Program-made: the position numbers and the translations under genes
Part shown: piece by piece, positions 53,303-60,824 of the stretch
How positions within the stretch are numbered: the stretch's first letter is position 1
How the letters are laid out: the number at the start of each line of letters is the position of its first letter
Assembly (NCBI RefSeq): GCF_013114595.1
Contig: NZ_VTXE01000010.1
Span: 1 to 64,000, forward strand
Source of the DNA: Vibrio sp. 99-8-1
GTDB lineage: Bacteria > Pseudomonadota > Gammaproteobacteria > Enterobacterales > Vibrionaceae
Direction of reading: 5' to 3'
DNA: 64,000 nucleotides
Notes under the pieces: generated by a model
Database searches by the model: none
What the model saw: the letters and a program-made list of their open reading frames with translations, nothing else
Told to the model about the DNA's origin: nothing

Positions 53303-54892
53303 TTAAATATTTTCCATCATGGTTTTGTACTTCATTTGGTCTTGATACATTTCTAAGAAAACTTTGTATTTGGCATCATGAAACGTTTTTCGCTCTCTGT
53401 TCGGTTCAATTTTTTCCCCTGTGCTACCCATTATTTTTGCGGCTTCCGCTAGACTCTTATGCACACCACTTGCGGTTGCACCTAACATCGCAGCCCCTAA
53501 AATTACGGCTTCAGGTTCTGAAGGCAGAACAACATCACATCCTGTTATATCTGCATGTTCACGCAGCCATAATGGGTTTTTCGTGCCTCCACCACACATG
53601 GTGATTTTGGTAATGTCATGGCCGTTTTGACGCATTGCTTCGATAATATGGCGGGTGCCATAAGCAACAGACTGAATTGCAGCTAAGTACTCGATCGCCA
53701 AAGCGTCTAAGCTCTCGTCGAGGCTTAATCCTGTAATCATTCCTTTTAGTGTGGGGTTTGCACGAGGAGAACGATTACCATGGTGGTAACCCAACATATG
53801 AAAATTCAGCATCAACTTTGAATTGTCTTGCTCAAGCTCTGCTACTTTCTGGTTAAGTATTTCGTAAACGGAACGCTTTTCTATTTCCGCTCGTTGGCGT
53901 AAAGAATGGTATTCAGATGAACCTCGTATCACATGATCAATAAGTGCACCGGCGGCACTTTGTCCACCTTCCAACAACCAATAGTCGGGTAGCATCGCGC
54001 CCCAATAAGGTCCCCAAACTCCCGGCACAAACGTCTCTTTTTTGGTAACAGTCATGTGACAAGATGACGTGCCACCGATAACCGCTAATGTGGATTCGGG
54101 CTCATCACCTATAATGGCTAAACCACCAGCATGTGCGTCAATTATTCCTGTCGACACTGACGTATGAGTTGTTAACCCTAATTCGCTGGCGGCTTCGTTA
54201 GTCAGTTTTCCAACAAATGAACCTAGGTCTTCAATGGTTCCATCAATTTTTCCGTCGTCAATGATGTCAGTAAGGTTCATCTTTTCTAATAAGCTGTGTG
54301 CCCATCTATTTTCATGAGACAAATAATTCCATTTACAGCTCTTTGTACAAACACTTCTTACGGATTTACCTGAAGCCTTAAATACTAAAAAATCAGCTAA
54401 ATCAAAGAACTTAGATATATTTTCATATTTCTCTGGTAGATATTTTTTCAGCCATAAGATTTTGGGGAGCTCCATTTCTGGGCTGACTTCTCCGCCAACA
54501 TATTTTAATGCGTCATCTTTAGTAGAATTTATTTCATTCGCTTCTTCTATTGCTCGATGATCCATCCACATAATAATATTTTGTCTATTATTATTACTGC
54601 TAGACACTGTGGTTGGTTGATTGTCAGAATCTAATGCAACAAGTGAACATGTTGCATCAAAACCTATTCCAGACACCTCTTTTGCATCTATTTTACTTTC
54701 TGATACTGCATCTCTAACAGCGTTACATACACTCTTCCAAATATCTGTTGAAGACTGTTCAACATGATCCGTTTTAGGTCGAAACTGGAGGATGGGATAT
54801 ACAGCCATCCCTAACCTTTTACCATACTCGTCAAATACACCTGCTCGGGCACTACCTGAACCAACGTCAACACCTATTAAGTAGTTACTCAT
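53303..54892 (-). CDS. FGGY-family pentulose kinase (D-ribulokinase-like)
   Basis: This 529-residue kinase has the FGGY start YLIGVDVGSGSARAGVFDEY. GIGFDATCSLVALDSDNQP, IMWMDHRAIEEANEIN, GIIDAHAGGLAIIGDEPEST and AVIGGTSSCHMTV mark the subgroup of D-ribulose/pentulose kinases. TMCGGGTKNPLWLREHADIT is the ATP-binding C-terminal motif. The start at 54892 (MSNYLIG) is used because AAGG sits at good spacing; an ATG at 54901 abuts it. First gene of the operon. Confidence 0.82.
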   Translation of the reverse strand: MSNYLIGVDVGSGSARAGVFDEYGKRLGMAVYPILQFRPKTDHVEQSSTDIWKSVCNAVRDAVSESKIDAKEVSGIGFDATCSLVALDSDNQPTTVSSSNNNRQNIIMWMDHRAIEEANEINSTKDDALKYVGGEVSPEMELPKILWLKKYLPEKYENISKFFDLADFLVFKASGKSVRSVCTKSCKWNYLSHENRWAHSLLEKMNLTDIIDDGKIDGTIEDLGSFVGKLTNEAASELGLTTHTSVSTGIIDAHAGGLAIIGDEPESTLAVIGGTSSCHMTVTKKETFVPGVWGPYWGAMLPDYWLLEGGQSAAGALIDHVIRGSSEYHSLRQRAEIEKRSVYEILNQKVAELEQDNSKLMLNFHMLGYHHGNRSPRANPTLKGMITGLSLDESLDALAIEYLAAIQSVAYGTRHIIEAMRQNGHDITKITMCGGGTKNPLWLREHADITGCDVVLPSEPEAVILGAAMLGATASGVHKSLAEAAKIMGSTGEKIEPNRERKTFHDAKYKVFLEMYQDQMKYKTMMENI

Positions 54893-54926
54893 CGAAAACA
54901 TCCTTCTCTACAGCTTATTTTTATAC

Positions 54927-54946
54927 TTGCTAACTCGTGTTAGCAA
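54927..54946. promoter_or_regulatory. LacI-type operator between kinase and regulator genes
   Basis: TTGCTAACTCGTGTTAGCAA is an 8-bp inverted repeat around TCGT with a central CG, as in LacI-family operators. It lies 34 bp upstream of the kinase start. A half-site GTTAGCA is found just before the regulator start (about 55103-55109), suggesting repression of both genes. Confidence 0.75.
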
Positions 54947-55109
54947 AAGTTATAGCAACAAGACACCTCTCTCTCAATGTATAGAAAGGTAAAATGTGAT
55001 ATAACTCTTTTTAATCTATATAAATGCAGTTAAAAACATGCTTTCTCGCACATTTTGACTTAGGTATTTTAGAAAATATATTTTGATTACGAGGTAAATA
55101 CAGTTAGCA

Positions 55110-56108
55110 ATGGCAATGACAATTGAACAAATAGCAAAAAACCTTGGTGTATCAACTACCACGGTAAAGCTTGTATATAATGGCAAAGCAGACAAATATC
55201 GTATTTCTTCTAAAACACAACAACGAGTAAATGAATTCATTGAGAAAAACGGCATTATAGTTAATCAAACCGCTAGAAGCCTTAAGCTTAAAAAATCAAA
55301 TACTTTAGGATTAGTAGTAACTAGCGTAACAAACGTATTCTTTTCTTCTTTAATTGAACACTTTGAGAAAGAGTCACGAAAAATAGGCTACCAGCTTATT
55401 ACCGTATCAACAGATGGCTGTGAAAAAAAAGAAAAAGAAGTGACCGTTAATTTAATTGAACGTGGTGTTGATGGGATATTTATAGTACCAAGCTCTGAAA
55501 ACCAGCAATTAGATACAATAAAAAAATTTACTCAAAAGCCGATTATTTTCTTAGATCAAGATTTTAAGGTTAAAGATCAATCGGTAGTGATGAGTGATAA
55601 CTACCAAGCGTTCACAGAACTGACACGGGAGATCCTAGCAAAAAAAGTGTCTGAAGTTTATGTGGTGAGTGGTGACTCTGAGTTGCCTTCTATCCGAGCT
55701 CGTTTACAGGGCTTCGTTGATGGCTATAAATCTCTCAATCAACAACCTGTTTCAAATTGGCTCTACGCGGTTCCTAAAAATAAATTTCAGGATGGCTATG
55801 AAGGAATGCAAGCGCTGGTTAGGGAGAACAAACGTGTACCTGAAGCGGTAGTATTTTCGTCATTACCCATACTAGAAGGTGCGCTGCATTTCCTTAAAAT
55901 TCATAAAGGTGTTATTCCTAACTCCCTTGTGATCGGTACGTTCGATGAACATACCATGCTGGAGTTCCTACCCAATACCGTGGTCTCTGTTCAACAGGAT
56001 TCAGCCTCAATAGCTCACAACGCATGTAAGCTGATGCAAGAGAACATTGTTAAAAATCCGGTTTCCAAGAGAATTATTGTCCCAGCTAAGGTGATAAGCC
56101 GAGGTTAG
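55110..56108 (+). CDS. LacI-family transcriptional regulator of the sugar operon
   Basis: This 332-residue protein begins MAMTIEQIAKNLGVSTTTVK, with LVYNGKADKYRISSKTQQRV completing the HTH and hinge. The rest is a periplasmic-binding-like sensor (LGLVVTSVTNVFFSSLIEHF, GVDGIFIVPSSENQQL). Divergent from the kinase gene with the operator between them, it most likely represses the operon until the sugar binds. MAM or the second ATG (55116) could be the start. Confidence 0.88.
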   Translation: MAMTIEQIAKNLGVSTTTVKLVYNGKADKYRISSKTQQRVNEFIEKNGIIVNQTARSLKLKKSNTLGLVVTSVTNVFFSSLIEHFEKESRKIGYQLITVSTDGCEKKEKEVTVNLIERGVDGIFIVPSSENQQLDTIKKFTQKPIIFLDQDFKVKDQSVVMSDNYQAFTELTREILAKKVSEVYVVSGDSELPSIRARLQGFVDGYKSLNQQPVSNWLYAVPKNKFQDGYEGMQALVRENKRVPEAVVFSSLPILEGALHFLKIHKGVIPNSLVIGTFDEHTMLEFLPNTVVSVQQDSASIAHNACKLMQENIVKNPVSKRIIVPAKVISRG

Positions 56109-56307
56109 TTATTTTGAGGGGCAAGCTAATCATTTCCATTTTACTCACATCCCCATGCACAGCTCAAACTGCCGTTTCGGGTTGGGTTTATTACCGTTGG
56201 GCTCAATAATCTGGTCAACGTTGGTTAAGGTAACAAACGAGAAAATAGCTATTTATTCATACAATGTTTGCTGTACATGGATTATGAGGAGCCTTAATCC
56301 TAATAAG

Positions 56308-56330
56308 AAAAAGGCACCCGAAGGTGCCTT
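56308..56330 (-). terminator. Terminator of the TisB-like toxin gene
   Basis: On the minus strand, AAGGCACC and GGTGCC pair around TTCG and are followed by TTTTTCTT. It lies 6 bp past the peptide stop codon. Confidence 0.85.
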
Positions 56331-56335
56331 GAGGA

Positions 56336-56431
56336 TTAGCCCAGCCGCTCACCTAGAAGCTTCACCAAGTCAATCAGCTTAACTCCCAGTTGCAGCGCAA
56401 GCAGGATGATCTCGAGAACGAGAATCAACAT
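56336..56431 (-). CDS. 31-residue hydrophobic peptide, candidate type I toxin (TisB/ZorO-like)
   Basis: The frame is ATG (56429-56431) to TAA (56336-56338), 31 residues. MLILVLEIILLALQLGVKL is followed by an amphipathic helix with scattered Asp, Lys, Glu and Arg, and the peptide has no Cys. Size, composition and layout resemble TisB, ZorO and DinQ, which insert into the inner membrane and depolarise it. GGAGTAAGAC precedes the ATG, and a small TCCT/AGGA hairpin can hide that site. A terminator follows. The long leader (about 140 nt) carries the target of the antisense RNA at 56658-56715. Function is inferred, not proven. Confidence 0.7.
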   Translation of the reverse strand: MLILVLEIILLALQLGVKLIDLVKLLGERLG

Positions 56432-56503
56432 GTCTTACTCCTATACAGGATGCAGGACGTGCCGGGATTGCCTTACCACTATTCGTACCCGGCTATCATG
56501 CTG

Positions 56504-56524
56504 TTGTGCGTACAGCGTGATGCC
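56504..56524 (-). promoter_or_regulatory. Antisense target site in the toxin leader
   Basis: The minus-strand leader reads GGCATCACGCTGTACGCACA here. It pairs along about 20 nt with the 5' end of the RNA at 56658-56715; the only non-Watson-Crick position is a G-U. It lies about 73 nt upstream of the toxin start codon, where IstR-1 and OrzO bind in their systems. Confidence 0.75.
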
Positions 56525-56538
56525 CCGCGGTGAAGGCA

Positions 56539-56564
56539 TAGCCAAGATTCTCAGGCCTTGGCTA
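56539..56564 (-). promoter_or_regulatory. 5' stem-loop of the toxin leader
   Basis: TAGCCAAG (56539-56546) and CTTGGCTA (56557-56564) form a perfect 8-bp stem near the probable 5' end of the toxin mRNA. Comparable 5' stems stabilise TisB- and ZorO-type transcripts. Confidence 0.6.
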
Positions 56565-56590
56565 ACGAATTCTGTTTGTAATATTTAGTT

Positions 56591-56610
56591 ACTGTTATGG
56601 CAATACCAGT
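56591..56610. promoter_or_regulatory. Imperfect palindrome between toxin and antitoxin-RNA promoters
   Basis: ACTGTTATGGCAATACCAGT reads nearly the same on both strands. It lies where both divergent promoters could be controlled. The CTG/CAG spacing is 12, not the 10 of a LexA box, so the regulator is unknown. Confidence 0.5.
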
Positions 56611-56622
56611 ACTGCTTTGTAC

Positions 56623-56652
56623 TTGACGATGGGCCACATAAGCGCCTATATT
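56623..56652 (+). promoter_or_regulatory. Sigma70 promoter of the antitoxin RNA
   Basis: TTGACG (56623-56628) and TATATT (56647-56652) are separated by 18 bp. Transcription would begin about 56658-56660, exactly at the complementary segment. Confidence 0.75.
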
Positions 56653-56657
56653 GAGCT

Positions 56658-56715
56658 TGTGCGTATAGCGTGATGCCAAAACAAATAAGCCCTGACTCTC
56701 AATCAGGGCTTTTTT
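56658..56715 (+). ncRNA. Candidate antisense antitoxin RNA (IstR-1/OrzO-like)
   Basis: A transcript of about 58 nt is expected from the promoter at 56623-56652 to a terminator (AGCCCTGA/TCAGGGCT plus T-run, 56688-56715). Its first 20 nt (TGTGCGTATAGCGTGATGCC) are the complement of the toxin leader at 56504-56524 with one G-U pair. An AACAAATA linker follows. This divergent, trans-pairing layout is that of IstR-1/TisB and OrzO/ZorO. The frame overlapping it on the minus strand (56551-56757) is not considered a gene. Confidence 0.72.
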
Positions 56716-56835
56716 GTTTCTGCTAGGTGCCGAAGTGCCGCCCTTCCGGACAGTCATTTTACTGAAATTAAACTTTCAAACAGGATTTCTAAAGAATTCT
56801 TACACTTTAGCCAGTGTGGCCGATCAGGTGAAAGC

Positions 56836-56855
56836 AAAAACGCCCCGTAGGGCGC
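56836..56855 (-). terminator. Terminator of the 60-residue protein gene
   Basis: On the minus strand GCGCCC, TACG and GGGCG form a stem-loop followed by TTTTT, just past the stop codon at 56863. Confidence 0.8.
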
Positions 56856-56862
56856 TTTATCT

Positions 56863-57045
56863 TTATCTCAGTTCCAGCTCTTGTTCCTGAACTTTGTGGT
56901 GGTGCACCAGCATCAGCAGAAACATACCTATTTCGTTATTCAGGGCATGGTCGCCGGTGGTGTCGGTGGAGACGGAACCGATAATAAAGTCTTCGACCTG
57001 CAGATAAAAGTCGGGCTGGTATTGAACTTGGTTTGACGTTGACAT
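56863..57045 (-). CDS. 60-residue protein under C4-type antisense RNA control
   Basis: The ATG at 57045 has AAAGGAGTTACT upstream. The protein begins MSTSNQVQYQPDFYLQVEDF and ends with HHHKVQEQELELR. It has no recognisable domain and is mostly beta/alpha, acidic at the end. It occupies the position of the antirepressor gene in C4-regulated phage immunity regions, so it may be a lysogeny switch or a toxin-like product held off by the RNA. A terminator follows. The longer frame to 57078 runs into the RNA. Confidence 0.65.
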   Translation of the reverse strand: MSTSNQVQYQPDFYLQVEDFIIGSVSTDTTGDHALNNEIGMFLLMLVHHHKVQEQELELR

Positions 57046-57082
57046 AGTAACTCCTTTGGTATTTGAGTCACCAACCAAAGGT

Positions 57083-57173
57083 TCCTAATCAATGGGTGGT
57101 GAACTGAACAAGGTTAGGAACTACCGCACCAAAGGAAGCGGCGCGCCGAAGCGCCCCTGCCCAGCCCACCATA
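57083..57173 (-). ncRNA. Second C4-type antisense RNA
   Basis: On the minus strand, ATGGTGGGCTGGGCAGGGGC leads into a GCGC-TTCG-GCGC hairpin. The single-stranded GGTAGTTCCTAACCTTG follows, then TTCAGTTCACCACCC, which pairs with the start. The core GTTCCTAA is complementary to boxes TAGGAAC upstream (about 57288) and TTAGGAAC just downstream (about 57083-57090). The order and spacing mirror the RNA at 25688-25770. It lies directly before the 60-residue gene's ribosome site and should repress it. Confidence 0.75.
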
Positions 57174-57241
57174 ATTCAGATGCAATTGTGCCTTTTTTGA
57201 GCACATTCACCATGTATAGGTGTGCCGAAGCCACACATAGA

Positions 57242-57263
57242 TAAAAGCCAGCAAAAAGCTGGC
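57242..57263 (-). terminator. Hairpin in the leader of the second C4-type RNA
   Basis: GCCAGC and GCTGGC pair around AAAAA; on the minus strand TTTTAT follows. It corresponds to the leader terminator at 25647-25668 in the first C4-type locus. Confidence 0.65.
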
Positions 57264-57404
57264 ATCTATATGCCTTTGGTTTAAAGCGGGGTTCCTACGC
57301 CCGGCACCGGATTTTGCCAGTGCATCAATAGGTTATGATCTGGCTTGAATGTTGTCAATCGGTTAGTATCGTGCTCTTTCGTAGTTAATCAACAGGTTTG
57401 ATAA

Positions 57405-57698
57405 GTGAAAAATAGTTCGAATGTCTTTTGGTATGTTTTTGGCGGGATGTTTGGATTTCTTGTTTTAGGCTTGCTAACTGATCGTCTAGTCGCAATTGGT
57501 GGTAGTTATGGTTCTACTGAGTTTGGAAATTGGGCAATGTGGGCTGGTTCAGGCGGTACGACATTTACTCTTATTTTTTTAATAATCCAAAATATTTCCC
57601 TTAGATCGAAGCAGGACAAAGCAGACAAAAAACAGGAAGAGATGTGGCAAAACCAAAAAGAAAACATCTCAATTCAAAAATATCAGACTCACAAATAG
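57405..57698 (+). CDS. Small membrane protein, first of a coupled pair
   Basis: This 97-residue protein starts at GTG and has two hydrophobic segments (about 8-26 and 45-66) and a charged, helical C-terminal tail (SLRSKQDKADKKQEEMW). Its stop is immediately followed by the next gene's ATG (TAGATG), so the two are translationally coupled. The island context with ATPases suggests a defence role, but no family is recognised. Confidence 0.6.
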   Translation: MKNSSNVFWYVFGGMFGFLVLGLLTDRLVAIGGSYGSTEFGNWAMWAGSGGTTFTLIFLIIQNISLRSKQDKADKKQEEMWQNQKENISIQKYQTHK

Positions 57699-58559
57699 AT
57701 GTTTGTAAACTTACTCGAAGGTCTTGAAAAGCGATTCAATAACGAGTTTGAGTTTTATGATAAACATGGTCTTTATCGACGTATTTTCCCTAAAAATGAC
57801 TTTGAACACTGTGAAACTAAAATTGATCTCAGTACTCCTGATGGACTAGAAGAACGAGATTTAAAAGATATTTATGAAGGTTTTAAAAATCTACGAAGCG
57901 CATTTATAGCAACAGGTCATGAAACATTATATGAAGATGGTTATCATTTTATATGCAGTGTTGAGAGCCTCCAAGATAGTCTGATGCTAAAGATCTTCAG
58001 CAACAATAAAATTGGTGAAATATCTGGACAGACAGGCTCAGTAATCAACATGTTTCAAATGCGAAAAACATTCTTTTATCTGGAGTATGTATTCAAGGAA
58101 CTGAGTCAGTTTACTGGGAATAAAGATATCCCTGACTTGTTAATTAACCTTCCAACATCATATTCTAGAGCCGCTATTCATTGTTCATTTATCACCTCTC
58201 GTAATCAAGCACACTATAGAACTAAGTTGGATGAGTATATGGCTATTCAGGCCTTTTATGAGGTATATAAATATCTAGAATCAGATAGCCCAGATAAGTC
58301 CTCAAAATATTACATCAAACTAAATCATAGACTTTCTCCGTATTTTTATTCTGAAACAAAAATAATCGCATTGTTTGAATCACTCATTGATGTACGATTT
58401 TTATACCTTGATGTAATAAAAAGCTTAAGAAAGATGTCTGAAGAAAGCCCCGATGCCGAATTAGATATACTTTTAGAGCGTACTCGAGATGCAGCTCACC
58501 ATTTCGCAGAGGAAACCACAGAAAGCCGTAACGCAGAATCTAGGACAAATATTAACTAA
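57699..58559 (+). CDS. Unknown soluble protein, second of a coupled pair
   Basis: This 286-residue protein has no recognised domain. It is mostly helical, with an aromatic-rich N-terminus (NEFEFYDKHGLYRRIFPK) and an acidic C-terminus. It begins right at the stop of the membrane-protein gene. The two may form a membrane-anchored effector unit. Low GC content like the neighbouring island genes suggests recent transfer. Confidence 0.6.
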   Translation: MFVNLLEGLEKRFNNEFEFYDKHGLYRRIFPKNDFEHCETKIDLSTPDGLEERDLKDIYEGFKNLRSAFIATGHETLYEDGYHFICSVESLQDSLMLKIFSNNKIGEISGQTGSVINMFQMRKTFFYLEYVFKELSQFTGNKDIPDLLINLPTSYSRAAIHCSFITSRNQAHYRTKLDEYMAIQAFYEVYKYLESDSPDKSSKYYIKLNHRLSPYFYSETKIIALFESLIDVRFLYLDVIKSLRKMSEESPDAELDILLERTRDAAHHFAEETTESRNAESRTNIN

Positions 58560-59055
58560 GACACTGTTCCCCCCTAATACTCCGACATGACAAAAGCCCG
58601 ACCTTCGCAATACTCGAAAGTCTGGTTACGCCATTCATCTCCAAAACTTCAACGGCTTCGCGGGTGAAAATTTCATGCGTCGTTATCTTGTTGTTCAGAA
58701 ACTTGAGGGCACGCTTGTTTTGCCTTTTAATAATAACTTTACCTCACGGATAAGATTGTTATGAGTGCTTTTCGGTAAGCCGTCGGTTCCGTATACTTGT
58801 CATGGGTAACAATAAGTGTTTGAGGGGCTACAGAATATGTCAACATAATGCTATCCTCTTCAATTCACTTGATAATTCAAACAACTTCACACTTACTTGG
58901 TATGTTTGTTCGATGTAGGAAGATTACCGATCTACATGTATGGAGCTTCAAAAACCTTCATCTAGATCTTGGTCGAAAAAATTATATATATGAAAAGAAT
59001 ACCGTTACCGGACTACAATAAAGGTCATTGCAACGGATGATGAAGGAGCTTTAAG
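58560..59055. other. Decayed phage-like sequence
   Basis: There is no intact gene in about 500 bp. On the minus strand a start-less frame of about 55 codons (about 58560-58735) includes LKFLNNKITTHEIFTREAVE and TRLSSIAKVGLL, a gene fragment of unknown family. The rest is AT-rich and shows nothing recognisable. Confidence 0.5.
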
Positions 59056-59376
59056 CTGAACTATTTTGGATTAGTTGTCGGTAAACTGATCTCAGAGTCG
59101 GCATTCTGTTTTGGCAACGTACAGCTCAATGAAACTGACGTTCATGACCCGATAGTTATAACGGCTGACGGTTCGACCGTTATCATCGAGAAAGAAACCA
59201 AACAAGCCGTTAGTGGAACCTACCTTGTTGATATGGATGGTTTGATGTCGCTAAACGAAATTCAAAGGTTGCCAGGTAGACAACTGGCGATTGCTTTTAA
59301 TGGTTCAACCCTGACCGTTGATAAAGCAAGTGTTGAGATTGTTGGGAATGTTGTGATTGAGGTGAGGAAAGGGTAG
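59056..59376 (+). CDS. 106-residue phage-like protein with apparent CTG start
   Basis: A clean frame of 106 codons opens after an in-frame TGA. Its first start-like codon is CTG 59056, preceded by GAAGGAGCTTTAAG, an excellent ribosome site. The product begins NYFGLVVGKLISESAFCFGN after the start and contains IVITADGSTVIIEKETKQAV. Later start codons lack such a site. Either CTG is used or an ATG was mutated. The style (beta-rich, small) fits a phage structural or accessory protein; no family recognised. Confidence 0.55.
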   Translation: MNYFGLVVGKLISESAFCFGNVQLNETDVHDPIVITADGSTVIIEKETKQAVSGTYLVDMDGLMSLNEIQRLPGRQLAIAFNGSTLTVDKASVEIVGNVVIEVRKG

Positions 59377-59432
59377 TACCTCTACTTCTATTTATATAAA
59401 ATACAAGAAGAATAGTATTCTAGGTAAAGAAA

Positions 59433-60824
59433 ATGTCATTAAAATTTAAAGTTCAAAATCTAGGTAAGATAGAAGATGCTGAGATTAATATTAATCCGCT
59501 TACCGTCATTACCGGACCAAATGGTACAGGTAAAAGCTTTTTTACTAAAACCATCTATTCTATTTTCAGAATTATCGAAGATACTCCTTTAATTAGTGAG
59601 ATTCTATCTTTATTTGAACAGGCAAAATATGCATTCAATCATGAACAATGTAGCATTGACGAATGTAGTGAAGCCGAAAAGGAAGCAATCACTTCAATAT
59701 TCAAACTGATGGAAGAATTCAGCGAAACATTAATTCCCCCGTATATTGAAAGTCAAGTCAACCTTAATATAATCAGTAAGTTCAAAAAAAAATTATATTC
59801 AAATTTCATAGTTATAAATACTGAAAATGAAAATCCAGATTATATAGACCATAAAAAATACAGAGTATTCGAAAACAATTGCCTTGCATCTTTAAATAGC
59901 AGTATAGGTCTAGCAATAACATTCATGAGTGATGCTTCTTTTAGTCATAAGTACTTAATTGAGAACAAATTACTAGACGAAATAAAAGATAACTTTCAGA
60001 TTGAGAGTTCTAAAAAAATAATATCACATAATAGTGACAGCATGCATCTTGAGTTAGACAGTTACTTTGACTTAGTTATTAAGAGTAATGCCGATAAAGA
60101 ACGCGCTACAATTAAAATCAATCAAAAAGAGTTGGAATTTTTTAAAAACAAGCCTCGTTCCGTATTTTTTGAGTCCCCTGCATATTGGAGAGTAAGGGAC
60201 GCACTTGTTGATGCAAAAATGAAATCTGAAAGCGGATACCTATCTGGTGTTCCGAAATACTTCTTTGACTTAGATTCTGCATTACGAAAGAAAAGCACTA
60301 AAAGTTCTGACTTGCTAATGGTTCATGATCAAATAAGATCTAATATTGGTGGAGAATTTAATATATCCAACGGAAACATTGTATTTTTTGATGAAAGTAG
60401 CCAATCAGAGATATCAAAGAACTTAATATCATTTGGCATGACTAACTTAGGTATGGTTAACGCATTGATAAAAAACAATGTAATCCAAAAAGGAAGCTAT
60501 GTTTTTATCGATGAACCAGAAACTAATTTGCATCCTGACTGGCAAGTATTAATGATTAAAGTACTTGTTCAATTATCTCAGGCTGGTGTCAATGTTATTA
60601 TCAATACTCATAGCACTGAAATCCTTAAGTATATAGAGGTTCGGTTCTCTCAAATAGCTAAAGAGCAAGGTGCTGATAGTGTTAAAGAGCTTTTATCAGT
60701 TAACTATTTAGATATTGATGGAACAAACTTTGAGTTTGATAGCGCATGTCCAATTGAACAAGTGAAAGAGGCTCTCACTGAGCTTAGCTCTCCGTACATG
60801 AACATGTATATGGGGAATGTATAA
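59433..60824 (+). CDS. AAA/ABC-type ATPase of a two-gene module
   Basis: This 463-residue OLD/SMC-like ATPase begins MSLKFKVQNLGKIEDAEINI. Walker A is GPNGTGKS (28-35) and Walker B YVFIDEPETNLHPDW (about 354-368), followed by the switch His in VIINTHSTEILKY. The middle (about 60-300) is a helical, Lys/Asn-rich insertion. There is no Toprim nuclease domain, so the effector would be the coupled gene downstream (1-nt TAATG overlap). Such ATPase-partner pairs are common anti-phage systems. Confidence 0.8.
   Translation: MSLKFKVQNLGKIEDAEININPLTVITGPNGTGKSFFTKTIYSIFRIIEDTPLISEILSLFEQAKYAFNHEQCSIDECSEAEKEAITSIFKLMEEFSETLIPPYIESQVNLNIISKFKKKLYSNFIVINTENENPDYIDHKKYRVFENNCLASLNSSIGLAITFMSDASFSHKYLIENKLLDEIKDNFQIESSKKIISHNSDSMHLELDSYFDLVIKSNADKERATIKINQKELEFFKNKPRSVFFESPAYWRVRDALVDAKMKSESGYLSGVPKYFFDLDSALRKKSTKSSDLLMVHDQIRSNIGGEFNISNGNIVFFDESSQSEISKNLISFGMTNLGMVNALIKNNVIQKGSYVFIDEPETNLHPDWQVLMIKVLVQLSQAGVNVIINTHSTEILKYIEVRFSQIAKEQGADSVKELLSVNYLDIDGTNFEFDSACPIEQVKEALTELSSPYMNMYMGNV

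Noticed and set aside
56110..56335. Second copy of the 22-bp junction repeat at the left end of the island
   Set aside because: The repeat was looked for between the LacI gene and the toxin module but not found, so the left boundary of the island stays undefined.
56591..56610. LexA box controlling the toxin
   Set aside because: CTG and CAG are 12 bp apart, not 10, and the centre is not the TA-repeat typical of SOS boxes.
56551..56757. 68-codon minus-strand frame
   Set aside because: It runs antisense across the antitoxin RNA, its promoter and its terminator, has no ribosome site and looks like a chance frame.
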